Below the pieces are notes generated by a model, which saw nothing but the letters and a program-made list of their open reading frames with translations, did no database searches and was not told where the DNA came from. From a virus, in IMG/VR virus record IMGVR_UViG_3300034156_000072, positions 1 to 23,641 of that record: a stretch of 23,641 bases of DNA; one strand, 5' to 3'. Of this stretch, positions 8,013 to 13,681 are shown piece by piece (position 1 is the first letter of the stretch; each line of letters begins with the position of its first letter). A program made the position numbers and the translations under genes.

Positions 8013-8013
8013 G

Positions 8014-8048
8014 ATGAGCGGCGTCAATGCCATCAAAATGCAGCAGGG
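8014..8048 (-). CRISPR. Spacer-like segment matching the decoration gene family
   Basis: A 35-nt segment, the usual length for I-C spacers, directly downstream (on the minus strand) of the I-C-like repeat. Read on the plus strand it encodes SGVNAIKMQQG, almost identical to GGVNAIKLQQG, residues 50-60 of the adjacent decoration-like protein. Aligned to 8272-8306, 26 of 35 positions match. Five of six internal mismatches are synonymous third-position changes and the sixth gives Met/Leu. The similarity stops at the repeat boundary. I read it as a spacer, or a captured fragment, from a related phage's version of this gene. Confidence 0.68.
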
Positions 8049-8080
8049 GTTTCAATCCACGCCCATCAATGGGCGAATTC
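8049..8080 (-). CRISPR. Solitary subtype I-C-like CRISPR repeat
   Basis: On the minus strand this 32-nt unit begins GAATT, has the stem CGCCCA-TTGA-TGGGCG (6 perfect pairs), and ends TGGATTGAAAC, the conserved 3' end of subtype I-C repeats that becomes the 11-nt crRNA handle. Length, stem position and 3' handle all fit I-C; only the first five bases and the stem sequence differ from common chromosomal repeats. No cas gene occurs in the window. It sits between the capsid and decoration genes, against the direction of late transcription, with a possible promoter of its own (8106-8135). Confidence 0.78.
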
Positions 8081-8105
8081 GGAAGAGGTCCCCTCTCCCA
8101 ACTCG

Positions 8106-8135
8106 ATTCTATCCGGAGTGAGTTTCCATGCACAA
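8106..8135 (-). promoter_or_regulatory. Possible minus-strand promoter for the I-C-like repeat
   Basis: A TAGAAT -10-like box (8111-8106) is preceded by TTGTGC (8135-8130) with 18-nt spacing on the minus strand. Transcription would start near 8099, about 20 nt before the repeat. The -10 box is good (5/6); the -35 box is weak (3/6). Confidence 0.35.
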
Positions 8136-8568
8136 CGGCTTCTTGTCCGCTCAGATAAAGATTAGCGTCGGCCTCGCCTACGGTACCGGCAACGCCGACC
8201 GTGAAGGCGCCGTGATCGATATGATGGGCTGGGATGGACTTCTCGTCATCGCCCAATTCGGTGCCGTCGCGACCGGCGGCGTGAATGCGATAAAACTGCA
8301 ACAAGGTTCTAATGGCACCGTCACCGATGCCGCCGACCTGGCCGCGACTAAAATCGCCGTCGCCGACGATGACGACAGCAAAATCAAATACATCGACATC
8401 TATCAGCCGCGCGAGCGCTACCTGCGCGCCGTGGTCGACAAAGACGCCACCAACGCCTGCGCGGAGACGCTGACTTATATCCAATACCGCAGCCGCGAGC
8501 TACCCGCGACCCATGGCACCGGCGTGGCGGGCGAGGCCCATCTGGCGCCGGCGGAAGGCACTGCGTAA
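8128..8568 (+). CDS. Head decoration-like protein
   Basis: A 146-residue beta-rich protein directly after the capsid gene, where decoration or cement proteins are often encoded. The pattern DMMGWDGLLVIAQFG, VNAIKLQQG, DLAATKIAVADDDDSK, YIDIYQPRERYLRAVV matches a common phage family with an Ig-like or jelly-roll appearance that probably coats the capsid surface; the exact role is inferred. GGAGTGAG lies 9 nt before the ATG. Residues 50-60 are the segment that recurs, in diverged form, in the spacer-like sequence upstream at 8014-8048. The acidic DDDD run and the Pro/Ala-rich C-terminus are surface-like. Confidence 0.72.
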   Translation: MHNGFLSAQIKISVGLAYGTGNADREGAVIDMMGWDGLLVIAQFGAVATGGVNAIKLQQGSNGTVTDAADLAATKIAVADDDDSKIKYIDIYQPRERYLRAVVDKDATNACAETLTYIQYRSRELPATHGTGVAGEAHLAPAEGTA

Positions 8569-8577
8569 GGCCGGACC

Positions 8578-8949
8578 TTGAGCGCCCTCTCTCGCCAAGC
8601 CCGCCTCTCCCGCGCCGCGCTCTCCCCCACCCGCGGCGGGGGCGAAGCCGTCCTGCTGCCCGGTGCGCTGGGCACCGTCTACGGCGAATTCGAACCCATC
8701 GGAGACCCCGCCGGCGGCGGCGGATGGGGCTCGGAGGTGGACCTCACCGGGCGGCTCACCAGCCAGCCCAACCCCGTCGTCTGGTTGCAGGATGCAGCCG
8801 CGGCGGGCGTCGTCGAAGGGGCCGAAGTCCAGATCCGCTGGACCCCCTACCGCATCGTTCGGATGGACCCGGACGGCGCCGGCCTCACCCGCTGCGAGCT
8901 CATGCCGGCCAGCGCGAGCGGGGCGAGCGAGACGGACCGGTACCGCTGA
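8578..8949 (+). CDS. Head-tail connector-like protein
   Basis: A 123-residue protein read from a TTG codon 10 nt after the decoration gene stop; a weak AAGGCCGGA lies upstream. No better in-frame start precedes the conserved part (AVLLPGALGTVYGEFEP). The body is beta-rich (GSEVDLTGRLTSQPNPVVWL, EVQIRWTPYRIVRMDPDGAGLTRCEL), resembling small head-tail joining proteins of the lambda gpFII type that occur between capsid and tail-completion genes. The assignment rests on size, fold-like pattern and gene order. Its TGA is 1 nt before the next ATG. Confidence 0.6.
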   Translation: MSALSRQARLSRAALSPTRGGGEAVLLPGALGTVYGEFEPIGDPAGGGGWGSEVDLTGRLTSQPNPVVWLQDAAAAGVVEGAEVQIRWTPYRIVRMDPDGAGLTRCELMPASASGASETDRYR

Positions 8950-8950
8950 C

Positions 8951-9547
8951 ATGTCCGGACTGGGCACCGAAATTGTTCGAATCGATACCCAGGGGACCCT
9001 GGCCGAAGTCCTCGCGCGGTTCGACCGGGCGCCCGAAGGCGTCGCACGGGCCCAACGGCGGGCGGCTAAAAAGTTGGAGACCTTCGCCCGGCGCCAGGTG
9101 CTGCGAGCGGCCGCCCAAGCCAGCGGGGCGACGCAAAAGACGCTGTTGGCGTTAGTGCGGTTCCGGGTGACACGGACAGGCGATATGGGATTAGTCATTT
9201 GGATTGGTACCAACGCCATCAAATTGCATTACTTGGGGAAGGTCACATGGACCCAGCGCACCCCCTCCGGACGCTATACGAAAGGCGCCCGAGTGGGACG
9301 CACGACCTGGCCCGGAACCTGGTCCTGGGGCCGCGGAGTAACCGGTCCGGCGGTCATGGAGAGAACGCGGCAATTCGGCCGCAACGGTAATCCGAATCTT
9401 GAAAAAATCGATGTCGTGTTAGTGCCTATACACGATGCCATCATTCACAAAATCAATATTCTCGCCCCCGAGATCGCCGAACGCTACCAAACCCTCCTCG
9501 CCCAAGAGCTGCGGTTCGCGCTCGAACTTGAGGACCGCGCCGCATGA
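8951..9547 (+). CDS. Minor tail protein Z-like (tail completion)
   Basis: A 198-residue protein resembling lambda gpZ, which acts at the head-proximal end of the tail during completion. Features: an N-terminal helical region with RAQRRAAKKLETFARRQVLRA-type sequence (about residues 35-56), then a basic beta-rich section (LALVRFRVTRTG, GLVIWIGTNAIKLHYLG), and a C-terminal GRNGNPNLEKIDVVLVPIHD-type segment leading into a long helix. The start at 8951 follows the previous stop by 1 nt, and the end overlaps the next gene by 4 nt (ATGA). The order gpFII-like, gpZ-like, gpU-like matches lambdoid organisation. Confidence 0.82.
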   Translation: MSGLGTEIVRIDTQGTLAEVLARFDRAPEGVARAQRRAAKKLETFARRQVLRAAAQASGATQKTLLALVRFRVTRTGDMGLVIWIGTNAIKLHYLGKVTWTQRTPSGRYTKGARVGRTTWPGTWSWGRGVTGPAVMERTRQFGRNGNPNLEKIDVVLVPIHDAIIHKINILAPEIAERYQTLLAQELRFALELEDRAA

Positions 9548-10038
9548 TTCCCCCCGCCGGCACCACCACCACCTATACCGCCTATAGCGCGGCCGTGCGC
9601 GCCGCGCTCAAAGACCAATTCGGCCCGTCGTTCCGATACGGCGAATACGAGCTGGAAGACGAATTAACCGGTGCCGCCGAGCGGGAGATCAAAACCCCCG
9701 CCCTGCTGCTGGAAGTGGATCAGTGGGATACGGAAGACACCGGCCAGCCCGACACCATGGGTCGGCGCCCGCGACGCTTCTCCGTCAACATTCATTGTTT
9801 ACTGGGATTCGAGACGGTCAAATTGCAATCCGCCTTACGCGAATTGTCATTGGAAGTGGATGACCTCCTCTTCCCCCCGGATGCCACGCATACCCGCCGC
9901 CGCGGGGCGGACTGGAGCTTGGGTCCTGCCGTCGATCCGGCCGAACGCTCTAACGGACAGAAGGGCGGATTCCGTCCCGGCCTGCACGGAATCGACTCCT
10001 GGATCGTCTCCTTCGAGCAAGTGGTTTACCTCGCATGA
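9544..10038 (+). CDS. Tail terminator-like protein (gpU-type)
   Basis: A 164-residue protein. It begins with a helix carrying YSAAVRAALKDQFGP, then beta strands (TPALLLEVDQWD, RFSVNIHCLLGF), a helix with LQSALRELSLEVDDLLF, and a C-terminal strand GIDSWIVSFEQVVYL. This alternation is typical of tail terminator proteins that cap the tail tube before joining to the head. It overlaps both neighbours by 4 nt, so it is tightly coupled to the gpZ-like gene and to the following unknown gene. The role comes from position and secondary-structure pattern; specific residues are not diagnostic. Confidence 0.7.
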   Translation: MIPPAGTTTTYTAYSAAVRAALKDQFGPSFRYGEYELEDELTGAAEREIKTPALLLEVDQWDTEDTGQPDTMGRRPRRFSVNIHCLLGFETVKLQSALRELSLEVDDLLFPPDATHTRRRGADWSLGPAVDPAERSNGQKGGFRPGLHGIDSWIVSFEQVVYLA

Positions 10039-10682
10039 CCCTCGACCGCGCCATCCTCCGCCGCGGCGATGCCTACCTCGTCAACCTGGAGACCCTGGAA
10101 ATGGCCACCGGCGAAGACGCCCGGATGCGCGCCGTCGTGATGACCGTGGCGCAGATGCACGACGCCTTCACCCGGCTGGTCGAGACCTCCCTCACCACGG
10201 ACGAATACTGCGCCGAAGATCCGCCCGACAGGGACCATGTGCGTGGCATCGTGCGGTCCGGGGATGGGTACGTTGCAGACCCGGATACGCTCAAATTGGT
10301 CTCCGGCCCCTGGGCGCGAGAACAGGCCGCGGTGGTCACCGTAGTCAAGATGCGGTCGATCACACACCGACTGCACGCGCAAGGACTCGAATGGGAATTT
10401 ATCGAAATCGAATCCCCACCCGATGCGCCTTCGCTGCCGGACCCCACGCATCAAGCCTTCTCTCCCGCCGATATCCATGCCGCCGCCAAGATGTGCGAGT
10501 GCTGGCGTCAGGCTATCGAAATCGAAGTCTCGACGCACCCGGAATGGCGCGCACCGCTCAATGGCGCCTTCGTCGATCTGTGCGTGGCCCGGGATGTACT
10601 CGCCGATTGCGCGATGGAAATCGAGCGGTTTTTCGCGCATCCGCCGACACAGCAACCGCGCACCCTCGAAGAGCATTCATAA
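10035..10682 (+). CDS. Unknown protein with internal duplication
   Basis: A 215-residue protein I do not recognise. Residues 7-48 and 72-113 are two copies of one module: ILRRGDAYLVNLETLEMATG aligns with IVRSGDGYVADPDTLKLVSG, and AVVMTVAQMHDAFTRL with AVVTVVKMRSITHRL, with no gap over 42 residues. The C-terminal half is helical (AAKMCECWRQAIEIEV, LCVARDVLADCAMEIERFF). It overlaps the tail terminator-like gene (4 nt) and the endolysin gene (1 nt), so it is co-translated with tail and lysis genes. No signal peptide or membrane segment is seen. It could be a tail accessory or a lysis-related factor. Confidence 0.75.
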   Translation: MTLDRAILRRGDAYLVNLETLEMATGEDARMRAVVMTVAQMHDAFTRLVETSLTTDEYCAEDPPDRDHVRGIVRSGDGYVADPDTLKLVSGPWAREQAAVVTVVKMRSITHRLHAQGLEWEFIEIESPPDAPSLPDPTHQAFSPADIHAAAKMCECWRQAIEIEVSTHPEWRAPLNGAFVDLCVARDVLADCAMEIERFFAHPPTQQPRTLEEHS

Positions 10683-11275
10683 TGGGCGACCTCTCCACCC
10701 ACTTCTCCGTCAGCGAATTCAAGTGCAAAGACGGCTCGCAGTCCGCAATCGATCCCAAACTGATCGAAATGCTGGAAGCCGTCCGCGAACGCTTCGGTCG
10801 CCCGGTTGCCATTATCAGCGGCTACCGGTCCCCCGCCTGGAACAAAAAAGTCGGCGGGGCGAGCCGCAGCTTCCATGTCAAAGGCATGGCCGCCGATATC
10901 AAGATCGCCGGCCTCTCCCCGGCCGAGCTCTATCGCTTCTGCGATACCCGCTGGCCGGTGTCCGGCCTGGGCTTGTACCGTTCCTGGGTCCATATCGACT
11001 GTCGGCCCTATAAGGCCCGCTGGGGCGGCACCCCTCGCGTGGCGCTGCAAAGCGAGGCCGTCCGCGCCTTCTCCTTGGGAGACGTGGTCGCCATCGGCGG
11101 CGTGGTCACCTCCACTAAATGGATCATCGCCAGGGCCCTGGCCGAAATCGCCGTCCGTTGGGGATGGAAAGCCCTGCGCGATTGGCGGGTCAGTCCGGAA
11201 GAGTTATTGGACCTGGCCGACGAATTGCTCGCCTATGCGCGCGCTCGGCAGCATGAGGCGGGCGGTGTCCCGTAA
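10682..11275 (+). CDS. Endolysin-type M15 peptidase (Zn-dependent)
   Basis: A 197-residue protein of the peptidase M15_3 type, likely cleaving peptide cross-links in peptidoglycan at lysis. The N-terminal motif HFSVSEFKCKDG and the catalytic block SGYRSPAWNKKVGG, then SFHVKGMAADIKI, carry the zinc ligands H65 and D72; WVHIDCR supplies H104 and D106. The C-terminal 70 residues are an extension with a hydrophobic stretch (LGDVVAIGGVVTSTKWIIARALAEIAVRWGW) and a terminal acidic helix, longer than minimal M15_3 lysins. It may associate with a membrane or carry a targeting helix. It is coupled by 1-nt overlaps to both neighbours. Confidence 0.87.
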   Translation: MGDLSTHFSVSEFKCKDGSQSAIDPKLIEMLEAVRERFGRPVAIISGYRSPAWNKKVGGASRSFHVKGMAADIKIAGLSPAELYRFCDTRWPVSGLGLYRSWVHIDCRPYKARWGGTPRVALQSEAVRAFSLGDVVAIGGVVTSTKWIIARALAEIAVRWGWKALRDWRVSPEELLDLADELLAYARARQHEAGGVP

Positions 11276-11706
11276 TGCCGACCATGCCTCCTCCGGTCGG
11301 TCCGCCGCCCGAGGAGCATGCGTTCTCGCTGCGTCATCAACGCCTGGAGCGGGTGGAGCTGCTCGCCGCCAAGACCGCGCGGGAGATTTCCTTACATGCC
11401 GCGCAGATGGCGCATATCGAAGACCGGGTCAACGGATTGGCCCATGCGCACGATGCCACGCGCCGCTCCGTCGATCAGTCCACCAAAGCGACCACCCGCC
11501 TCTCCAATACGCTCGACCGGATCGATGCGCGAATCGACACTCTAGTGAAAGAATTCAGCGGTCATCAACTGGACAACGAGCGCGACCGCCGACGGTGGCC
11601 GGCGGTGGCCATCTGGCTCTGGAGCTCGAGCCTCACCGCCATCGGGTCCGTCGCATTGTTAGTCTGGACCAATTGGCCGATGATCTCCCGATGGCTGAAT
11701 CGCTGA
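11275..11706 (+). CDS. Holin-like coiled-coil protein with C-terminal membrane segment
   Basis: A 143-residue protein. Residues 17-100 form a long amphipathic coiled coil (RLERVELLAAKTAREISLHA, then LSNTLDRIDARIDTLVKEF). A single hydrophobic segment follows near the C-terminus (AVAIWLWSSSLTAIGSVALLVW, about 111-132) and then a short basic end. This layout is like XhlA-type holin-associated proteins. Immediately downstream of an endolysin gene (1-nt overlap), a membrane-lesion or spanin-like lysis function is the best guess. The stop is 13 nt before the first CRISPR-like repeat. Confidence 0.68.
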   Translation: MPTMPPPVGPPPEEHAFSLRHQRLERVELLAAKTAREISLHAAQMAHIEDRVNGLAHAHDATRRSVDQSTKATTRLSNTLDRIDARIDTLVKEFSGHQLDNERDRRRWPAVAIWLWSSSLTAIGSVALLVWTNWPMISRWLNR

Positions 11707-11748
11707 AAGAATGAGATCAATGTTCCCCGTCCTTGCGGGGATGAACCG

Positions 11749-11780
11749 AGCGGTGCGGGTGCGGTACGCATCGTCATGGG
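11749..11780 (+). CRISPR. Spacer 1, antisense to a major tail gene start
   Basis: This 32-nt spacer, read on the minus strand, contains ATG and encodes MTMRTAPAPL. The major tail protein encoded just downstream begins MSLRTAPAPL. Of 29 aligned coding bases 20 match; over the RTAPAP codons all differences are at third positions and synonymous. Aligned to 11900-11931, the crRNA-like strand has two mismatches within the first three seed positions and an AAT flank, not a canonical I-E AAG-type PAM, so self-targeting is not expected. Confidence 0.75.
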
Positions 11781-11809
11781 ATGTTCCCCGCATATGCGGG
11801 GATTAACCG

Positions 11810-11852
11810 CGAACCGCGCTACCAGCGGCTATGTGGCCGCGGATGCCGCTAA
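11810..11852 (+). CRISPR. Spacer 2, over-long interval with hairpin
   Basis: At 43 nt this is 11 nt longer than a standard I-E spacer. GCGGC (11825-11829) and GCCGC (11836-11840) form a 5-bp stem with a 6-nt loop, and AGCGGC/GCCGCT (11824-11829 and 11845-11850) give an alternative larger stem. One frame reads ATSGYVAADAAK without a stop, so it may also be a captured coding fragment, but I found no convincing source gene in the window. Confidence 0.55.
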
Positions 11853-11902
11853 ATGTTCCCCGTACGCGCGGGGATAAAGCGAATTGAAACGGGAGTAATC
11901 TA

Positions 11903-12700
11903 ATGAGTTTACGCACCGCCCCTGCACCATTATTCACTCTATTAGAGGCCCGTTTTGGTTTCTGGGTCTCAGACACCGTCCCGCCGACGAGCTATTCCGA
12001 TTTCATCAACAACGAGAAATTGGAGATCTCCGCGCCCGAGCAGGAGATCAAAAAACTCATTTCCAGAATGACATCCACCCAAGGGGCCGCCATCGATTCG
12101 CAGTCCGTCCCCACGGAAAAAACCGCTCAGGTCACCCTGACCGCGTCCACCTTCACCCCGGACCTGCAAGCGATCGCGCTGGGCGCCACCGTCTCGGAGG
12201 TCACCCAGACCGCGGCCGCCGTCGCGTCAGAGGCCGTCAACACCGTGCTGGGCATGTGGGTCCCGCTGGCCAACTACGCCATCGCCGCGGCCGGCACCGG
12301 CACCGAGATCGCGCTTGTGACCTCCTCGGACGTGGCCGTTGCCGCCACCAAGTACGAGATCGACCATGTGCTCGGCATGATCAAAGCCACTCACGCCGAT
12401 GCCGTCGGGGTCGGGATGAAGCTCTCGTATCACCCGGCGGCCGGCACCTGGGAGCAATACCAAGGCGGACTCGCCCTCAATAAGTACGTCCATATCACTG
12501 GCCAGGCCAAAAACCAGGTGAGCGGGAAAATCGGGGACCTGGACATCTGGCGTGCCAACCTGGCCCCGGCCGGGACATTCGATGCGACCGGCGGCGATTA
12601 TCTGCGCGTCGAATTAAGCGGCGATATGTTAGTCCCAAGCGTCGCCGTGCGCGGATTTACTCCCGGCGCTCCGTATCGATTCCGCGTGCGTACCGCGTAA
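11903..12700 (+). CDS. Major tail (tube) protein
   Basis: A 265-residue protein expected to polymerise into the tail tube. It shows an N-terminal RTAPAPLFTLLEARFGFWVSD, beta-rich repeats (TAQVTLTASTFTPDLQAIAL), a central region with TYEIDHVLG-like strands, and a C-terminal LSGDMLVPSVAVRGFTPGAPYRFRVR typical of tail tube folds. Size and position before the tape measure gene support the call. GGGAG lies 8 nt before the ATG, just after the last CRISPR-like repeat. Its first ten residues are the ones mirrored in spacer 1 of the upstream array. I considered a second structural protein, but no other gene here fits the tube role better. Confidence 0.72.
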   Translation: MSLRTAPAPLFTLLEARFGFWVSDTVPPTSYSDFINNEKLEISAPEQEIKKLISRMTSTQGAAIDSQSVPTEKTAQVTLTASTFTPDLQAIALGATVSEVTQTAAAVASEAVNTVLGMWVPLANYAIAAAGTGTEIALVTSSDVAVAATKYEIDHVLGMIKATHADAVGVGMKLSYHPAAGTWEQYQGGLALNKYVHITGQAKNQVSGKIGDLDIWRANLAPAGTFDATGGDYLRVELSGDMLVPSVAVRGFTPGAPYRFRVRTA

Positions 12701-12717
12701 GCGCGTAGGAGAGTGAG

Positions 12718-12894
12718 ATGCCTTGCGTCGATTCGATGAATAAATGCCACTCCTGCGGACATACCTTATGCGAGCACGAGGCAGGGAAGACCGATTGCGT
12801 CGCGTATATCGGCGACGATGGAAGGGAGTGCGCATATTGCGAGGCATGGATCGATCCCGATCATCCTTGCTGCCTTGAGTGTGGCAAGGCGTAA
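12718..12894 (+). CDS. 58-residue Cys-rich zinc-ribbon-like protein
   Basis: A small gene with GGAGAGTGAG directly before its ATG. It encodes 58 residues with ten Cys: MNKCHSCGHTLCEHE at 7-21, C27, then ECAYC (C38/C41) and CCLECG (C51, C52, C55). The CxxC pairs at 10/13, 38/41 and 52/55 suggest one or two zinc sites. It lies 17 nt after the major tail gene and 21 nt before the next gene, so it is part of the late operon. I do not recognise a family. Possible roles are a host-takeover factor, a small DNA/RNA-binding protein or a tail assembly aid. Confidence 0.8.
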   Translation: MPCVDSMNKCHSCGHTLCEHEAGKTDCVAYIGDDGRECAYCEAWIDPDHPCCLECGKA

Positions 12895-12915
12895 TCCGCC
12901 GCGGCGATTTTGGGA

Positions 12916-13338
12916 ATGGCCAATACCCTCTCCAAGGGCAGCACCGTACTCGCGCTCCCGGGCAACCTCATGCCCTCGGACGAATGGCGCAACTGGAGCC
13001 CCATGGTCCAGAGCACGGAATACAGTCTCTCCGGCGCCATCGTCATCGAAAGCGCGGAGAAGCAGGCGGGTGCGCCGCTGACCCTGGAAGGCGGAGACCG
13101 CTGGGTCTGGTTGACCGGGGCCCAATGCGACGCCATCGACGCCTTGCTGGCCGATATCTCCGAACCGCTGACCCTCACCCTGCACGATGGCGTGGCCCGC
13201 ACCGTCCTGCCGCGGATCGAAGACGGCAAGAAGCCCCTGCGCCGCACCCCGGTTCCGATGCTGGCCGGATCGGGACTCGCCGATCCGACATCGGCAACGA
13301 AGTACGTGATCGAACAATTAATGTTCTGGGAGCTATGA
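12916..13338 (+). CDS. Tail assembly/minor tail protein, unknown
   Basis: A 140-residue protein between the tail tube and tape measure genes. It is beta-rich (GSTVLALPGNLMPSDEWRNW, EYSLSGAIVIESAEKQAG, LTLEGGDRWVWLTGAQCDAI, LTLTLHDGVARTVL). The ATG at 12916 is preceded by GGGA; a TTG at 12910 in the same frame is possible. The region before a tape measure usually encodes tail assembly chaperones, and this gene overlaps the next by 4 nt (ATGA). The sequence does not look like lambda gpG, and no slippery heptamer for a -1 shift is apparent. It may be a tube-binding or assembly factor. Confidence 0.7.
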   Translation: MANTLSKGSTVLALPGNLMPSDEWRNWSPMVQSTEYSLSGAIVIESAEKQAGAPLTLEGGDRWVWLTGAQCDAIDALLADISEPLTLTLHDGVARTVLPRIEDGKKPLRRTPVPMLAGSGLADPTSATKYVIEQLMFWEL

Positions 13339-13353
13339 TGGTTTTCATCATAG
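13333..13353 (+). promoter_or_regulatory. Hairpin over stop/start junction
   Basis: CTATGATG and CATCATAG form a perfect 8-bp stem with a GTTTT loop. It covers the TGA stop of the upstream gene and the ATG of the next one, so it probably sets translational coupling: ribosomes finishing the first gene would open the structure and expose the start of the second. Confidence 0.55.
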
Positions 13354-13661
13354 GCCGCTATCCGCCGGACTGGATAACCAAACCAATTCAGGCGATTTTC
13401 AATATCACCGCAGAGATCAAACGAATGAACGAAAAACTCGACACTCTCGTCCAACGCGTTTCCGCTATCGAAAACGCAGGCGATTCCGCCATCCTATTAT
13501 TGCAAGACCTGAAAACTTCACTCGATGCCGCTATTGCCGCAAGCGATTGGGTCGCGGTCAACGACATCAACGATCGTCTGGCCGCGCAAACCAATGAGCT
13601 GGCCGCCGCAGTGGCGACCTATACGCCAGGCTCAACCGAGCCGACCGATCCAGAGGTTTAA
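13335..13661 (+). CDS. Small coiled-coil tail protein
   Basis: A 108-residue protein starting at the ATGA overlap with its predecessor. The part from residue 31 (MNEKLDTLVQRVSAIENAGD, then ILLLQDLKTSLDAAIAASDW and NDINDRLAAQTNELAAAVATY) is a continuous heptad-like helix, ending in a Pro/Thr/Glu tail. The first 30 residues (VFIIGRYPPDWITKPIQAIF) are hydrophobic and less regular, so the ATG at 13425 is an alternative start. This resembles many short, poorly conserved phage coiled-coil proteins near tape measure genes. Role unknown; a tape measure chaperone is plausible. Confidence 0.7.
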   Translation: MMVFIIGRYPPDWITKPIQAIFNITAEIKRMNEKLDTLVQRVSAIENAGDSAILLLQDLKTSLDAAIAASDWVAVNDINDRLAAQTNELAAAVATYTPGSTEPTDPEV

Positions 13662-13681
13662 CGACCGATTAAAATCCGTAT

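Larger units (their letters stand above)
11720..11881 (+). CRISPR. Mini-array of three subtype I-E-like repeats
   Basis: Three 29-nt repeats at 11720-11748, 11781-11809 and 11853-11881. All begin ATGTTCCCCG and share GCGGGGAT, then end AACCG, AACCG and AAGCG. This matches the 29-nt I-E repeat pattern of Escherichia coli-type systems, including the stem CCCCG/CGGGG. The five bases at the stem tip differ in every copy (TCCTT, CATAT, TACGC) while the stem is kept, with a G-T wobble in copies 1 and 3. That suggests RNA structure is what is conserved. Spacers are 32 nt (the standard I-E length) and 43 nt. There is no leader-like AT-rich stretch and no cas gene. It lies on the late-gene strand between holin-like and major tail genes. 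Confidence 0.85.

Noticed and set aside
11810-11852. Spacer 2 as a copy of residues TSSDVAVAATK of the major tail protein (12320-12352), or of GYVADPDTLK in the gene at 10035
   Set aside because: Only about 6 of 11 residues match in each case, with little DNA similarity; two equally weak candidates suggest chance in Ala-rich sequence.
12879-13661. A possible -1 frameshift fusion like lambda G/GT between 12916-13338 and 13335-13661
   Set aside because: The downstream frame is open across the first gene, but I see no slippery heptamer near the overlap and the upstream translation is Arg/Pro-rich shadow sequence.
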